From Piezodorus guildinii (taxonomy: Eukaryota; Arthropoda; Insecta; Hemiptera; Pentatomidae), in NCBI GenBank assembly GCA_023052935.1, contig CM041298.1:23178692-23242691 (forward strand): 64,000 nucleotides of DNA, given 5' to 3'. Made by a program: the position numbers and the translations under genes. Every line of letters starts with the position of its first letter. Within the stretch, counting starts at the first letter, position 1. The notes below the pieces were generated by a model, which saw nothing but the letters and a program-made list of their open reading frames with translations, did not search any database and was not told where the DNA came from. Shown here one piece after another: positions 9,286 to 20,202 of this stretch.

Positions 9286-10530
9286 TTGTGCGCTATATAT
9301 ATATATTAGGCCGCTCAACGTCTTTAATACATTTTTTATTTAATTTCTGGATATCATAAAGTTTCAGCCTCTAGGGCCATTTTCAAGCATCTGTAAACAT
9401 AAAAGTTTTTATGACATTTATAATTTTTTTTTTTTTTTTTTATAGAGAGAACACTTAAAAGATGGCTGATAAATGTTAAGTGAGTTAATACAACTCAACC
9501 TAAGTAGCATCTACTACTCAAACCTAAGTAGCATATATACTGCGGAACTTGTAAAAATATCAAATGCACTCGAATTCATTAGGTCACTTGATGAGTCAAA
9601 GTTCATTATATGCCCTGATTCCCTTTCTGCCCTTAAGAGCCTTCATAATATTTGCATTGATAACCCACTAATTAATAAGATCAGAAAATATGTGGGAGAT
9701 TTAAAAATACTGAAAAAAGAACTTGTGTTCTTGTGGATTCCATCCCACGTAGGCATTGATGGTAATAAAGAAGCGGATCGGGCTGCGAAAGAAGCTGCAT
9801 TATCAAACGTCCAACTCCACCCAACTTACATCAAGGGATACGTAAAAAATTACCTTAAAGTGAAAATATATCAGGCTTGGGAACATATGTGGTCGGAACT
9901 TGACAACACCAATAAATTAAGAAATATCAAGCAATCGCCTGATCCATGGAATACATCATTGCGAAGCAATCTGCTTGGGCGAGACTTCGCATCGGACATA
10001 TCAGACTCACACATCTCCATCTCATCCTCAGGCAGCCCGAACCAATGTGTGACTTTTGTAGAGTGCCTCTCTCAATAAAACATATAATTGAGAATTGCCT
10101 CAAATTCCATGTACGAATGGATAAACTATTCCACTACCCTAACCTTACAACTCATGAATAAATAGATTTTTCCATTTTTGATTGAATGATGCAATATATT
10201 ATGATCCTTTTAAAAACAGATGCTTTTAAAATTGTATACTGTTAATAATTTTGACGACACTGCTAATGAAGCGGTGAAGGAATAGATATATGATATGGAT
10301 ATGCATGGAAGGTAACGCATTTATTAAAAATAATTTATTAAAATGTTGACGTTAGATGTTAAAAAAAGCCGTCTTGTAGGTGTTCTCTATAAAAAAAAAA
10401 ATGTATAAATGCCATAAAAACGTTTATTGTTTACAGATGCTTGAAAGTGGCCTAGAGGCTGAAAATTAAATAAATAAAAAAATGTATCAAAAACTTCTTT
10501 TGTAGAGCGGCCAAATATATATCGCACACA
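9286..10530. mobile_element. Foldback-like element: long inverted repeats around a LINE fragment
   Basis: Arms at about 9286-9469 and 10362-10530 are inverted copies of each other, about 170-185 bases each with small indels. Shared landmarks from outside inward are GTGCG(C/A)TATATAT, GGCCGCTC, TCAGCCTCTAGG, TTCAAGCATCTGTAAACA, and TATAGAGA(GA)ACAC. The centre holds an RNase H/zinc-finger LINE tail. No clear target-site duplication was found. It could be a foldback transposon that captured the LINE piece, or two inverted copies of another element's end. Confidence 0.65.
9473..10159 (+). pseudogene. RNase H and zinc-knuckle tail of a non-LTR retrotransposon polyprotein
   Basis: The first frame (to about 9960) has RNase H landmarks in order: the acidic YTAELVKISNALEF, CPDSLSALKSL, then WIPSHVGIDGNKEADRAAKE. 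These carry the expected E, D, H and D residues. A frameshift near 9950-9975 moves the rest to another frame: RLRIGHIRLTH, then CDFCRVPLSIKHIIENC, a CxxC...H...C knuckle common at the C-terminus of RNase H-bearing LINEs (I/R1-type). The stop is near 10159. RT and endonuclease are missing. Related tails occur at 33240 and 35045. Confidence 0.8.
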
Positions 10531-10604
10531 TATTGAACCAAAAGAAAACTTAGGACAATAATGAGAAAATATTGGATTTTTACTTTCACTTACCTATATA
10601 CGAA

Positions 10605-10644
<40 letters not shown>

Positions 10645-10647
10645 GGC

Positions 10648-12217
10648 TTACCGAACCCGAAGGTTCGATGCCGATACCACCAAACTTCGCCTGCATAGAC
10701 TCGTCCAATGTTCACCGGTCAAGCCCAAGCCCCCGAGATCAGCCTTAATGCAATCCTCCCATCGACGCTTCGGCGTACCTTTCGGACGCCTACCAGTCGG
10801 TTCAGCGAATACCAACTTTCTCGGAATCCGTTCCTCACTAAGCCCAACAACTTTACGCGCCCATTTGAGTCTCCGCGATGCTATCAACTCAATTATATTC
10901 ACAGGGTACAAACTCCGCAATTCCGCGTTATGCAACCTTCTAAACTCCCCAGTGGCCTCATCTCTCTTTGGACCAAATATTTTACGCAATACCTTATTTT
11001 CGAAAACCTTAAGCCGCTGTTCATCCTTTAAGGTAAGCGGCCACGTTTCACATCCGTAAAGAACCGTTGGAAGAATAATAGTTTTATAAATTCTAATCTT
11101 TAAGTTTTTAGATAGAAGCCGCGAACTAAGTAACTTAGCAACTGAATAATAACACGCATTTCCCACCTTTAACCGGGACTTTATTTCTTCCTGGATTTCA
11201 TTTTTTCTAGTTATAATTGAACCTAAATACTTGAATTTCTCTACGTGTTCCAAAGTATGACCTGATACATCAATATCACCAAGATCGACACCGTTTCTGC
11301 TACTGATCATATACTTCGTCTTATCGGTATTTAATTCGAGTCCTATTTCTTTACCGGTTTTTATTAACACACTTGTATTTAGTTGTATGGTTTCCGTGTC
11401 TTCACCTAGCAGTACCAGATCATCGGCATACCCCAAAACCGGAATCTTGTCACCCATATTTAAGCCTTTCTCGGTACACATCACCTTTTCTATGACATAT
11501 TCTAAAGCTATATTAAATAACACAGGTGAAAGGGAGTCACCCTGTTTCAAACCCGATCGCACCTCAAATCTCTCGGAGTAATTATGACCGATTCTAACTT
11601 TAGGGAATGTTTCCGACAAACACATCTCTACTAGGTTTACTAACTTTTTAGGTATTCCCTGTTCAATCATGATGTTATATAGCTTCTGACGGTCTATTGA
11701 ATCATAAGCCTTTTTAAAATCGATATAAAGTTGATGGACTACACCGTTGTATTCCAATTTTTTCTCTAATATTTGACGTAAGGAAAATATTTGGTCAATA
11801 GTCGAGCGATTCCGCCTAAAACCACATTGGTAATCTCCGATAATTTCCTCAGCGTATTCCGTTATTCGACTAGTTAGAATTGACGAGAATATTTTATAGC
11901 ATACTGGGAGAAGAGAGATCCCACGATAGTTGTTACAATCCGACCTCGGTCCTTTTTTGTGAATCGGAATAAGTATTGATTCTTTCCATTCTTCGGGCAT
12001 TTTTTCAGTTTCCCAGATCTTTTTAACTAAAAAATGTATTTTGGAAACGCCCGCTTCTCCACACCCCTTGATTAATTCACTCGTGATATTATCATTTCCT
12101 GCGGCCTTATAACGTTTTAATTTTCCTATCGCCATTTCGACTTCCTCTTTACTCGGTGCGTCTATCCATGGTTCAGCGCTCTGATATTCAGAGAGAGGAG
12201 ATTGATTATTATTTTCG
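10648..12217 (-). CDS. RTE reverse transcriptase region
   Basis: Continues the endonuclease frame after the shift near 12216. Visible in order: KYKAAGNDNI-like motif near the start, HKKGPRSDCNNYRGISLLP, QCGFRRNRSTIDQIF, IDFKKAYDSIDR (catalytic Asp), RSGLKQGDSLSPVLFNIALE, VLGYADDLVLLGED (YADD intact), then FKYLGSIITRK, CETWPLTLKDEQRL, FGPKRDEATGEFRRLH and RPKGTPKRRWEDCI. No stop interrupts about 520 codons. All catalytic residues are present, so the RT domain looks functional. It would act with the endonuclease on the element's own RNA at the nicked target. Confidence 0.92.
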
Positions 12218-13654
12218 TATTTAAGATGCCGTCAAAGTGTTGTTTAAATTTATTTAATATCTCAGAAGGATCCGCAATTATATTGTTATTTGCATCTTTA
12301 ACCGCATTCAATAGAGGTTCAAATCTTTTACGCGATTTGTTTATACCTTTGTACATCTCTCTTACGTTATTTTCGTTTCTGTGTTTTTCTATTTCTATTA
12401 TTTTGCCTTTAAGATACTCTCTTTTCTTATTTTTTAAGAGTTTTGAAGTTTCGTTTTTTACTAACCGAAAGTAAGCCACATTATTATCGCTTGGATTATT
12501 TAAGGAATTCAGTTTAGCGGTTTTTCTTTTTTCGCACATATTTTGACAATCCCTGTCGAACCAAGGTTTGTTCTTTTTATTTTCGATTTTTCCAAGACAT
12601 AAATTACCGACCTCTTTAATATTATCCCTGATCCCTTCCCATAGTTTGTTTACTTCTTTGTGTTCCTCGTCTAAAGATTCCAAAGCTTCGAACCGATTTT
12701 TTACTTCTATCGCGAATTGTTTTCTAATTTCGAGGTTGTTCAATTTAACTAAATCAAAATATTCGGGACGAATATAGTTCGGTGTTCTCTTTTTTGTATT
12801 TAGTTTTTGTCGAAGTTTCGCGATTACTAATTCATGATCAGAACCGCATTCTGCACCTCGATACGATCTCACGTTAATTATGCTACTTTGCCATCTGTTT
12901 TGTATTAAAACATGATCGATTTGATTCCGTGTTTGTCCATCCGGTGATGTCCACGTATACTTATGAATATCCTTACGTTTAAATGTAGTGCTTTTGATTA
13001 CTAGGTTTTTCGAAATGGCAAAGTTTATTAGTCGGGTCCCATTATCATTACTATATTCGTGCAAACTTTCTTTACCGATTGTAGGACGATATACTTCTTC
13101 CCTTCCAACCTTTGCGTTCGCGTCGCCTAGTATTATCTTAATGTAATTTCGCGGTAACTTATCGTAAACCGACTCTAGTTTATCATAAAATTCGCATTTT
13201 ACTTCATCATCACTGTCTTCGGTGGGAGAATGAATGTTTATAAACGCGATTTTAAACCAACGCCCTTGAAATATAGCAACCGATATTCTTTCACTAAAGA
13301 ACTGTACGTCCCGTAATGCGGAAAGAAATCTATTCCTAATCAGAAACCCGGTACCTAGACAATAATTAACGCTCCCCCCGTACCAAATAGTATACTTTCC
13401 TTCTGTTAACGAACCCTCCCCTGGCCAGCGAATCTCTTGTAATGCAACGATATCTAAATGGTACCCCTTAACTTCATTCGCGACCGACTTTAACCCACCT
13501 GCCGTATTTAAACTTCTAACGTTCCACGTCCCTATTGTTAGATCTCTAATTTTCATCTTGCGCCATGATTCCCCTGAAGCAGTCCCCACCCGGAGACCCG
13601 AACGGGGACTAGTTTACCTCCGGATAATGAGCGTTTTACCTCAGAGGAATCCAT
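12162..13654 (-). CDS. RTE APE-type endonuclease region
   Basis: Nicks target DNA to prime reverse transcription. The frame contains LTIGTWNVRSL, VALQEIRWPGEGSL (catalytic Glu), HSPTEDS, ILGDANAKVGREE, TWTSPDGQTRNQIDHVLI and ECGSDHELVIAKL (catalytic Asp-His), matching BovB/RTE-type endonucleases. In the open frame the first ATG is at 13556. A better upstream start at 13654 (MDSSEVKRSLSGG) is in another frame, and a single missing base in the GGGG run at about 13584-13587 would explain that. The frame ends at 12162 only because of a second one-base shift near 12216. In RTE elements endonuclease and RT form one polyprotein, so this is one gene cut in two. Confidence 0.88.
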
Positions 13655-13867
13655 GACTTTTGGTGATATTTTGTGAACTAAAATATGTGAGTAGGGCGTT
13701 CGAACCTACGTCACACCCTCCAGCAAGCCTGGGGGGCCGCTCTCATTGTTGGTCAGCGAGTCCATCGGACTTAGCCGGGAGGAGCTTCCGAGGAAATTCC
13801 ACCGACCATTCCCACATCCGCCACCCGTGGGACGCTCCCCATACGCGGTAATGAGATCCGCGCGAGG
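13655..13867 (-). promoter_or_regulatory. GC-rich 5' UTR of the RTE element
   Basis: Much richer in G+C than the surroundings. Four bases from the 5' end, CGCGG and CCGCG form a stem around ATCTCATTA, followed by a GGGG...CCC stem. An internal promoter or a self-cleaving ribozyme would be expected here in some LINE clades, but I could not fit an HDV-like fold. Confidence 0.45.
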
Positions 13868-14485
13868 ATACGAAATATATACTAAGGAAAATTATTGTTA
13901 TATGTTGAAAATTATTATTATTATTATTATTGATCGTGAAAAATTTAGAATTGCAGTTTTGAATGGAAATACACGTTTTGGGGTTCCTGAGTGCAAATAA
14001 CCAAGTCCCGCAAAAAGGTCTGTGTGTATGTGACAAGTTTAGCGAGAAAACGCTAAGTAGTATAAAACTGGAATTTCATATTTCAAGAGCGTCTAAGCCC
14101 TCAGGCATCTCAATGTTATAGCCACTTTTCCATTGAAATCGGCCAAGCAGAAGTGCCACTTTATACTATGCATTTTGTACCTTTTCACGTTTTTCCCAAA
14201 AAACCCTTCAACGATTTTTATTAAACTTGCTACATCGGTGTAAAATTTAATGGGCTTTAATATGATGTAGGTTTAATTCTGATTGAATCAGTCTGACAGG
14301 GCTGAAATGCCAATATTTTAAATTTTCTTCCTCTAAAGTACCATCAATCTTGTAGATTTGAAATAAAATTACCTTTTTTTTTGTATTAGCATTGAGAAAA
14401 AATGTCTAAATAAAAAAGTTGAATGAATTCGATTTACAACTTAAGGAGAAAAAAACTAAAATATTTGTTTATACAATTTTTGAAC

Positions 14486-15078
14486 TTTTTTTTTCCAAGT
14501 TTTTTTACAACTTGGTTGTTTCTCGTTCCTAAATTATTTTGCCATTTCTTTCGGTGAAGCCAGTCTCCCTCTCGAAGACCCCTGGGAGCCATGCCTTACT
14601 CCACATCCTGTAACCATCTCTTCCTGGGTCTTCGCCTTTCCATAGGTTGATAGAGAAAGGTCATGTTTATGCCATCGCATCCTCTGTCATTCTTTGTACA
14701 TGTCCATACCATTTTAGTATTTTTATTTCTATTTCGTACAGAATATTCTTTTCTTCATGGACATTCTGCCTAAAAGCGCCTCCAAAAGTCAATCTCTAAT
14801 GATATTAGCCTTGCCTCTCTTTTTTAGGCAATCACCCATGTTTCTGCTGCATACATCCTGACGCTTTCCAAAAAGGAATGGCATAGCCTCTTTTTGGTTT
14901 GGAGAATCACCTGCTTGCTCGATAATAAAGAATTCAGGTTTCCAATTATTCGTCTTCCTCTCGTAATTTTTTCCATGACATCTTTTGAAGAGCTGCCATC
15001 CTCAGTTATCCATCTACCAAGATATTTAAACTCCTTTACCCTTTCCGATTCCCAATTTTCTAGGGATAAGGTTTCTAT
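14486..15078 (-). mobile_element. 5'-truncated LINE with A-tail and 10-bp TSD
   Basis: ATTTTTGAAC occurs at 14476-14485 and 15079-15088, flanking the insert, and the T-run at 14486-14494 is its short A-tail. The minus-strand coding remnant has FKYLGRWITEDGSSS, then TKKRLCHSFLESVRMYAAET. After breaks it has ILKWYGHVQRM, as in the RT C-termini of L1/RTE-like elements. Stops and shifts make it inactive. It is unrelated to the RTE family next to it. Confidence 0.8.
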
Positions 15079-15142
15079 ATTTTTGAACATTAAAACAGTA
15101 ATAAAGATGTTTAATATATCGTTGGAAAGCTTAAGAGTTAAA

Positions 15143-16241
15143 AAAAAAATAACTTGAGAGTGATGAGTCGAGTAATCTTATGAGGTCAGAGCTGGAAAGA
15201 TGGATTTTTACGAAATCTCCAAAACATTTGTCACAGCGGGTCAGAATCTGTCTTCGACGTCAATTCAAAGTGTTAAATATCTTTCTTTGAACAACTGAAT
15301 ATATGTAAAATGTTAAAACATGGAAATTTAATGAATTAAGAGAAAATGTCTATCCCCTTTCGAGCTGCTGGTTCGCTCGAGCAAAAAAGACTTCGTTAAT
15401 GATGTTCCACTTATCCCTGACGGATAGATCCACTTTTTAGGACTCCATCTAGACAAATGTTTTACGGGGAAAACTCATATAAGACTGAAATGACTAGAAA
15501 CTGGCCATAGACACCGATTACTACAAAACTTACTTGACAAATGCTCTAAACTTCCAATATGCTCTAGAAAGCTCATATACATCACAATTATCAAGGCTAT
15601 TTGGAGATCCGAAATTGGGTTTTGTCGCTCGGCAAACATCTTCGAATCCCTTTCGAATTCTATTCTCAAAACCCAAAATTCGTAGATAAATTCTCGAATG
15701 AAAATATCCAAAAAAAAAACATCTCTTGGCCCACTCTAAAGCAAAAGTAGGCAACCTTTCATTTAGTATCGTTCATTCATGATATAATATACATATATAT
15801 TATGTATATATATAATATGTATATATGTACACTATATACATATATATAGTGGTATAATATACCATATATACTCGTGAGATAAATATCAAATATGATATGG
15901 TACGAGTGACAGTCAAAAATAATCAGAAAATTGGTAAGAACTGGAACATCATATATTTTTTTAAGATGCAGGAGTCATGCCATTTTTCCTAAATTGATTT
16001 TTAATAATTTCATACAATTTAAAACTTTAAATATCAGCAATTTAAACAAATCTTTTTAAATTTAAAAACCATTGATACCATTCAGAATAGTAAACAATAA
16101 TAATGATACATGTAAATAGATTAAAAGTAAATTATGCATTACAGTACGATATAGAGAATTAAATATTCATTTCTAATGATAATTACTTGGAATTATTTAA
16201 CTGAATTGTAACTCTTTAAAAATATCATGAAAATGACAAAT
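15143..16241. other. Spacer around the fossil; AT palindromes at 15780-15862
   Basis: Apart from the Jockey fragment, 15780-15862 is a run of TA/TATATG-type words with several self-complementary stretches. The rest is AT-rich with no recognised feature. Confidence 0.5.
15395..15705 (+). pseudogene. Decayed Jockey-clade RT C-terminal fragment
   Basis: Plus-strand translation gives FLGLHLDKCFTGKTHIRLK, then LLQNLLDKCSKLP and SRKLIYITIIKAIW. These align by eye with the intact-looking copies at 24626 and 42574 (LGLHLDKRLTWNPHTRLK, LLQHLLDKRS, RLIYMTIIRPIW). Internal stops and lost residues, including the YGVELWG motif, mark it as an old fossil. Confidence 0.7.
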
Positions 16242-16705
16242 GGGGTCCCCTGTGGTGTAGTCGCCAGCCATATAGCCTTTTATGTCCAAGTTCGCAGATT
16301 CAAACCCGGCATATGGTCCTACGTTCTTTTAAAGACAGTAAAATATCCTTGGGGGAGCCCGTGGCTGAGTAGCTAGCGCGCTAGTCTCTCATGCTAAAGT
16401 CGTGAGTTCGAATCCCATTCACAACGGGGTTTTTATTAGAATGTAATTAATAGGGATTCACTCACAGACTCTCTCCCGGGTATGTGAGACCCGTCAGCCG
16501 AAACTAAATTAGGCGTAAGGAGTGATGACCCTACACTAGAAATCACGAAACGTGAGTGTTACCTAGCAGGAGATTACACCGCGAGGCCCAGGGCATGCAC
16601 GGCCTGTCGCGCCACGGAAAAAAAAAATATCCTTGGTTATTCCGTCCTTCGGAGGGGAGTGGTGCCAAGTCTGTTGGATGACAGGTACCCGTTAATGACC
16701 TCTAT
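16242..16705 (+). repeat. tRNA-derived SINE (family B), split by another SINE
   Basis: Head GGGGTCCCCTGTGGTGTAG (A-box area) and B-box-like GCAGATTCAAACCCGGC at about 16297-16313. The body GTCCTTCGGAGGGGAGTGG and GACAGGTACCCGTTAATG resumes after the insertion at 16353-16624. It is related in body to the SINE at 16771. Confidence 0.75.
16353..16624 (+). mobile_element. tRNA-derived SINE (family A) with 12-bp TSD, inside family B
   Basis: AAATATCCTTGG is duplicated at 16341-16352 and 16625-16636. Head: GTGGCTGAGTAGCTAGCGCG and GTGAGTTCGAATCCCATTC (A and B boxes of a tRNA promoter). Body: GTGAGACCCGTCAGCCG, GAGTGATGACCCTACAC, GGAGATTACACCGCGAGGC, with an A-rich tail at about 16618. RNA polymerase III would transcribe it, and a LINE would have to supply RT. 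Confidence 0.88.
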
Positions 16706-16770
16706 CTTCTTTTTATCTATTCTCCTAATTATGTTTTTGAGTTGTTGTTATTCATTTAGGGATTAGTGTA

Positions 16771-17044
16771 GGGGATCACCTTCAGTTGAGTGGCTTGCAT
16801 AACAGGCAGGTCACGGGTTCAAACCAGCAGGTTGTCGCAGGGTATTTTAATGGGAGTCTAAATTCCTTAGTTATGCCTTCCTTCGGAGAGGACGTAAAAA
16901 GGTGGTCCTGAGCCTGTGCGATGTCAGGTGCTCGTTAAAGATTCCTATCCTAATTAAACCCGAATAGGCAAAATTTAGGACTCCCACTGTTGCATCATCC
17001 AATTAGCCACAATAGCCTAAAGTGACGTTAAATAATAAAAAAAA
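16771..17044 (+). repeat. tRNA-derived SINE related to family B
   Basis: Head GGGGATCACCTTCAGTTGAG with B box CACGGGTTCAAACCAGC. The body contains CTTCCTTCGGAGAGGACG and GATGTCAGGTGCTCGTTAAA and ends GACGTTAAATAAT plus an A-run. A small minus-strand piece of the same body lies at 57582-57622. Confidence 0.75.
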
Positions 17045-17948
17045 AAATCTGGTGCGGGCAACACACGACTTTCACTTACCTCTGTTTTTAAAATCGATTA
17101 AAGAATTTTCAAATACAGTAAGAGATAAAAATGAGTGAAACCATTAAAGAATTAGTTAAATGGAATTTCTATAGAAACATCTGTTTTATTAAAAAATCGA
17201 TTATATTAATATCTAAAACAGTCACTTCGTTTTATCGGGTTTTCTATCACTCTCTGTTAACTTTTAAAAGCTTGTGTATGAGATAATATTTTTTCTAAAA
17301 TCTTTAGCTTTCCAACGGTATATCATACATGTATATATTACTGCTCTTAAGTACAAAAACGAAAAATTGCATTAAAAAATATATTTTTCCTGTTTTCAAC
17401 TTTAGTTGGGTATCGAATTTATTCAATTTATAGATTTACTTGTTTTTCATCAGCGTTAATTAGATTATATAGTTATTTTTATTGAATCTATAAAATTAAA
17501 GGTACTTTAGGGGAAGATATAATATCGGCATTTAAGCCCTGTCAGACCATTTTAATCAGAATAAAACCTACATGATATTAAAGCCCATTAAATTTTACAT
17601 CGATATAGCGAGTTTAATCAAAATTGTCGGAACCGTTTTCGAGAAAATAGAAAAAAGGTGCAAAATGCATGGTATAAAGTGCCTCTTCTGGTAAGCTCAT
17701 TTTGATGAAAAAAGTTTTGTCACGTCTCGGGCGTATAGTTGTCTTAAATATGAAATTTCAGTTTCATAGGACTTACCGTTTCCGCCCGGGAGTTACCACA
17801 CACACACACACACACAGACCTTTTTGCGGGACTTGGTTGTTTGGACTCAAGGGATCCTAAAACGTGTATTTCCGTTGAGAACTGGAATACGAAAATTTTC
17901 ACGATCGCAATACTTCCCCTTACTATATATAGTAAGTGAAAGTAAAAA
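17045..17948 (-). repeat. Family 1, near-complete copy
   Basis: Both ends are present (CTGGTGCGGGCAACACACGA at about 17050 and TATATAGTAAGTGAAAGTAA at the right). The (CA)n tract is at about 17798-17816. Confidence 0.88.
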
Positions 17949-18879
17949 GTATTATAGTATATCATCTCATTTCACTATTATTAATTGCCTAATCATTTAA
18001 TTAACTGATAATTAATTAATTTTCTTTTATTAATTATTATTATATTTTTCTAAGGACGGCATAACCAATCATTTTTTACCCCATTTAAAAAGTACGCCGT
18101 CCATCTGCCGGGTTTGGAAATGGGATCTTGAGCACAGAAAGCTGTTATGCTACCGTGCACACCACAGGTGAACTCCATATTTCTGATTAAATATCAAAGC
18201 TGATGACCTACTTATATTAGTCGAATATTATTTAATAATATCTTATTTTTTTGTTTTTGTATACACATCACAAGAGACCGGATTTTCTTGCAGTAAAAAA
18301 ACGAAAAAAAACGCTGAAACAAGCAGAACTATGCAGTAAAAATATTTACATGTATACTCTTTAGTGTCTATATAAAATACATACATTATTTTTCTGTATC
18401 ATTCGAAATTAATATTTTAATTTTAATTTAAAATTATAATTATAAACCATGCCTTATTGACCTACATTAATTAAGACAGCAGTTTGTTCATTTTTGCAGT
18501 ACCAGGAAAGTCCTAATCCATTAGGGGCCAAAGAATATGTCAGTTAAAATGAGTGGTTTCCTGGTTATAGCGGATATGGTGGATGGTTTAATTTTTTCTT
18601 AAAAATATTTTTAATGACTTACATAAATTATTGACTAAATTATAATTAAAATAGATAACATGTTAACCTTTAAATGGCTGTCAGGTAAATAAACTTTAAA
18701 ATTTATCACTATTTACAACTGTATAATAATATACATCTAGTAAATGAGATACAAGATACAAATGCCATGATTCACATGTGGGGATACTACCCATTGCTAG
18801 CTTTCCAAAAACTATGTCAAACTAGAAGGTTAATTTTTTTTCAACTTTATTTCATAGTTCTTAAATTAGTTTTACCATC
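17949..18879. other. AT-rich spacer with one SINE head (18070-18176, minus)
   Basis: The minus strand of 18070-18176 reads GGAGTTCACCTGTGGTGTG... and a B-box-like CATTTCCAAACCCGGC, a relative of the family B head. Nothing else is recognised. Confidence 0.5.
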
Positions 18880-18990
18880 CGAGGTAAGTGAAATTCGTGT
18901 TTTGCGTTCATCAGATTTTTTTTCTAAAATCTTATGCTTTTCAATGGTATATTATATGTCTATATTACTATTTATTGATAATTAAACTTG
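18880..18990 (+). repeat. Family 1 end fragment
   Basis: GAGGTAAGTGAAATTCGTG and the T-rich stretch after it match the family 1 right end in plus orientation. TTTCAATGGTATATTATATG follows in minus sense, so two pieces may be joined. Confidence 0.5.
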
Positions 18991-19223
18991 TTTTGTTTTT
19001 TTATTACTTTTTTTTTTTTTTAACATCATTTATTGAAATTTACAACTGTACTTCAAGGTACAACAAGTAAATGTGACAAAAGTTAAATGGCGTGAAACAA
19101 ACTTGAAGAACTACCCAATGGCAGCACTCCTGCAACTTTTCTACACTAGATGGTCTCGAGGCCATCTTCTTTACAGACGCCTCAGAGGATTATCAGGGAT
19201 TGTAGAGGAAGCAAGGATTGAAA

Positions 19224-19809
19224 CTAGTGCGTTAGAGTGGGAATGGAGTAAGTCATGAAAGGAGTGGTACCTGGTTCGCGCCAAGTCAGCAACATAGGGA
19301 ACGTTAAGGTTTTTATGGATGACTTTATTTGTGACAAAATAAGAAGCATTAAGGATTTTTTATTGCAAGGATTGGATACGGGAAGAATTTGATGATTTAG
19401 TAGAGTTTCAAAGCTTGATGGTTTAGTAGAACCCCAAATCTCTACTTCGTAAGTCCATATTGGTCTTATGATAGTCATGTAAATGAGTTTTCTGCACTTT
19501 ATGAGTCTTTTAAGTGGAAGGTTTGAGCGTTTGTCCAGTAAGTGTTGAAGTAGTCGAAAACGTCGAGCAGTTTCTTGTCTTTTCAGTCTTATATGAGGGT
19601 TCCAAGTAAGACGTTTGTCCAGGTGCAGTCCTAGGTATCGGATCTGTTCAAACGGGACAAGAGGAGTGTTATTTAAGGATACTGTTGGGCAGGATGTCAT
19701 AGGATTACGACGAAGGGTAAAGGTTATTTGGTGAGATTTATTGGAATTTATTTCTCCAATTCTTACACCAGACACTGAATCAGAATGAGGGATTGAAGAG
19801 TTTGGGAGA
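19224..19809 (-). pseudogene. Jockey-clade RT C-terminus, array unit 1
   Basis: Minus-strand frame with NSNKSHQITFTLRRNPM, then RYLGLHLDKRLTWNPHIRLK, RRFRLLQHLLDKRSNLPL and RPIWTYEVEIWGSTKPS. It then loses the consensus frame at an indel near 19355-19370. The palm domain is absent because the MITE-like block abuts the 5' side. It is a partial, inactive copy, related to the plus-strand copies at 24626 and 42574. Confidence 0.8.
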
Positions 19810-20202
19810 CAATTGAGACGTTGATTTCCAAAAGGTACTATATCCATTCTAGGAAATTTTACAGGAAGCGCGAAAATCTCTCATTACTGTATTATTAAAC
19901 TAGCTAATTTGGGTCTTTTTGCCTTAAAATTTAGAATTATTTTTTTACTATAATAATAACATCATATTAAAGTTATGAAATGAATTTTTTTAGAATGATT
20001 TGGAACGAAAATAAATGCGTTATTAGTACTTTTAGAAAATTACCGCATTTCTAAATCGCGTTTTTTAAGGACTTGAGAATTCATTAGATAACATCAAATA
20101 GAATATTTAGATAAAACTAAATGATGAGAATACAAATATGTAAAAAAATCGATTTCGTAAAAAATGTCCTTTAGTACCTTTTGGAAATCAACGTCTTAAT
20201 TG
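19810..20202. mobile_element. MITE-like block with about 28-bp terminal inverted repeats
   Basis: Left end CAATTGAGACGTTGATTTCC followed by AAAAGGTACTA. The right end is the inverse (TAGTACCTTTTGGAAATC then AACGTCTTAATTG). No coding capacity. Further copies at 20819-21212 and 42182-42573 are always next to Jockey sequence. I could not resolve a target-site duplication. Confidence 0.7.

Larger units (their letters stand above)
10612..13867 (-). mobile_element. Full-length RTE-clade LINE with perfect 14-bp TSD
   Basis: ATACGAAATATATA is repeated exactly at 10598-10611 and 13868-13881. Between them is a 3.26 kb element on the minus strand: GC-rich 5' UTR, endonuclease, reverse transcriptase, almost no 3' UTR, and a (TTA)n tail at 10612-10644. 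This compact layout and the microsatellite tail are typical of RTE elements. The exact duplication and full length suggest recent insertion. Four other RTE pieces of this family lie at 29801, 37404, 38582 and 63399. Confidence 0.92.
10577..15142 (+). repeat. Family 1 copy hosting two LINE insertions
   Basis: Family 1 starts at TTTTTACTTTCACTTACC (10577) and is cut by the RTE at 10612. It resumes at 13868 through TTGATCGTGAAAAATTTAG and AACCAAGTCCCGCAAAAAGG, is cut again at 14486, and resumes at 15079 with ATATATCGTTGGAAAGCTTA. It fades near 15142, so its far end is missing. Confidence 0.8.

Noticed and set aside
10708..11059. Plus-strand frames over the RTE element (also at 37374-37926, 39306-39677, 63305-63844)
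   Set aside because: Antisense shadows of the RTE reverse transcriptase frame. They recur wherever the RTE occurs.
13655..13867. HDV-like ribozyme in the RTE 5' UTR
   Set aside because: There are hairpins, but the first bases do not pair as the P1 stem of that fold requires.
16370..16430. tRNA-like segment with A and B boxes
   Set aside because: Part of a SINE with a body and TSD; the cloverleaf cannot close, so it is not a tRNA gene.
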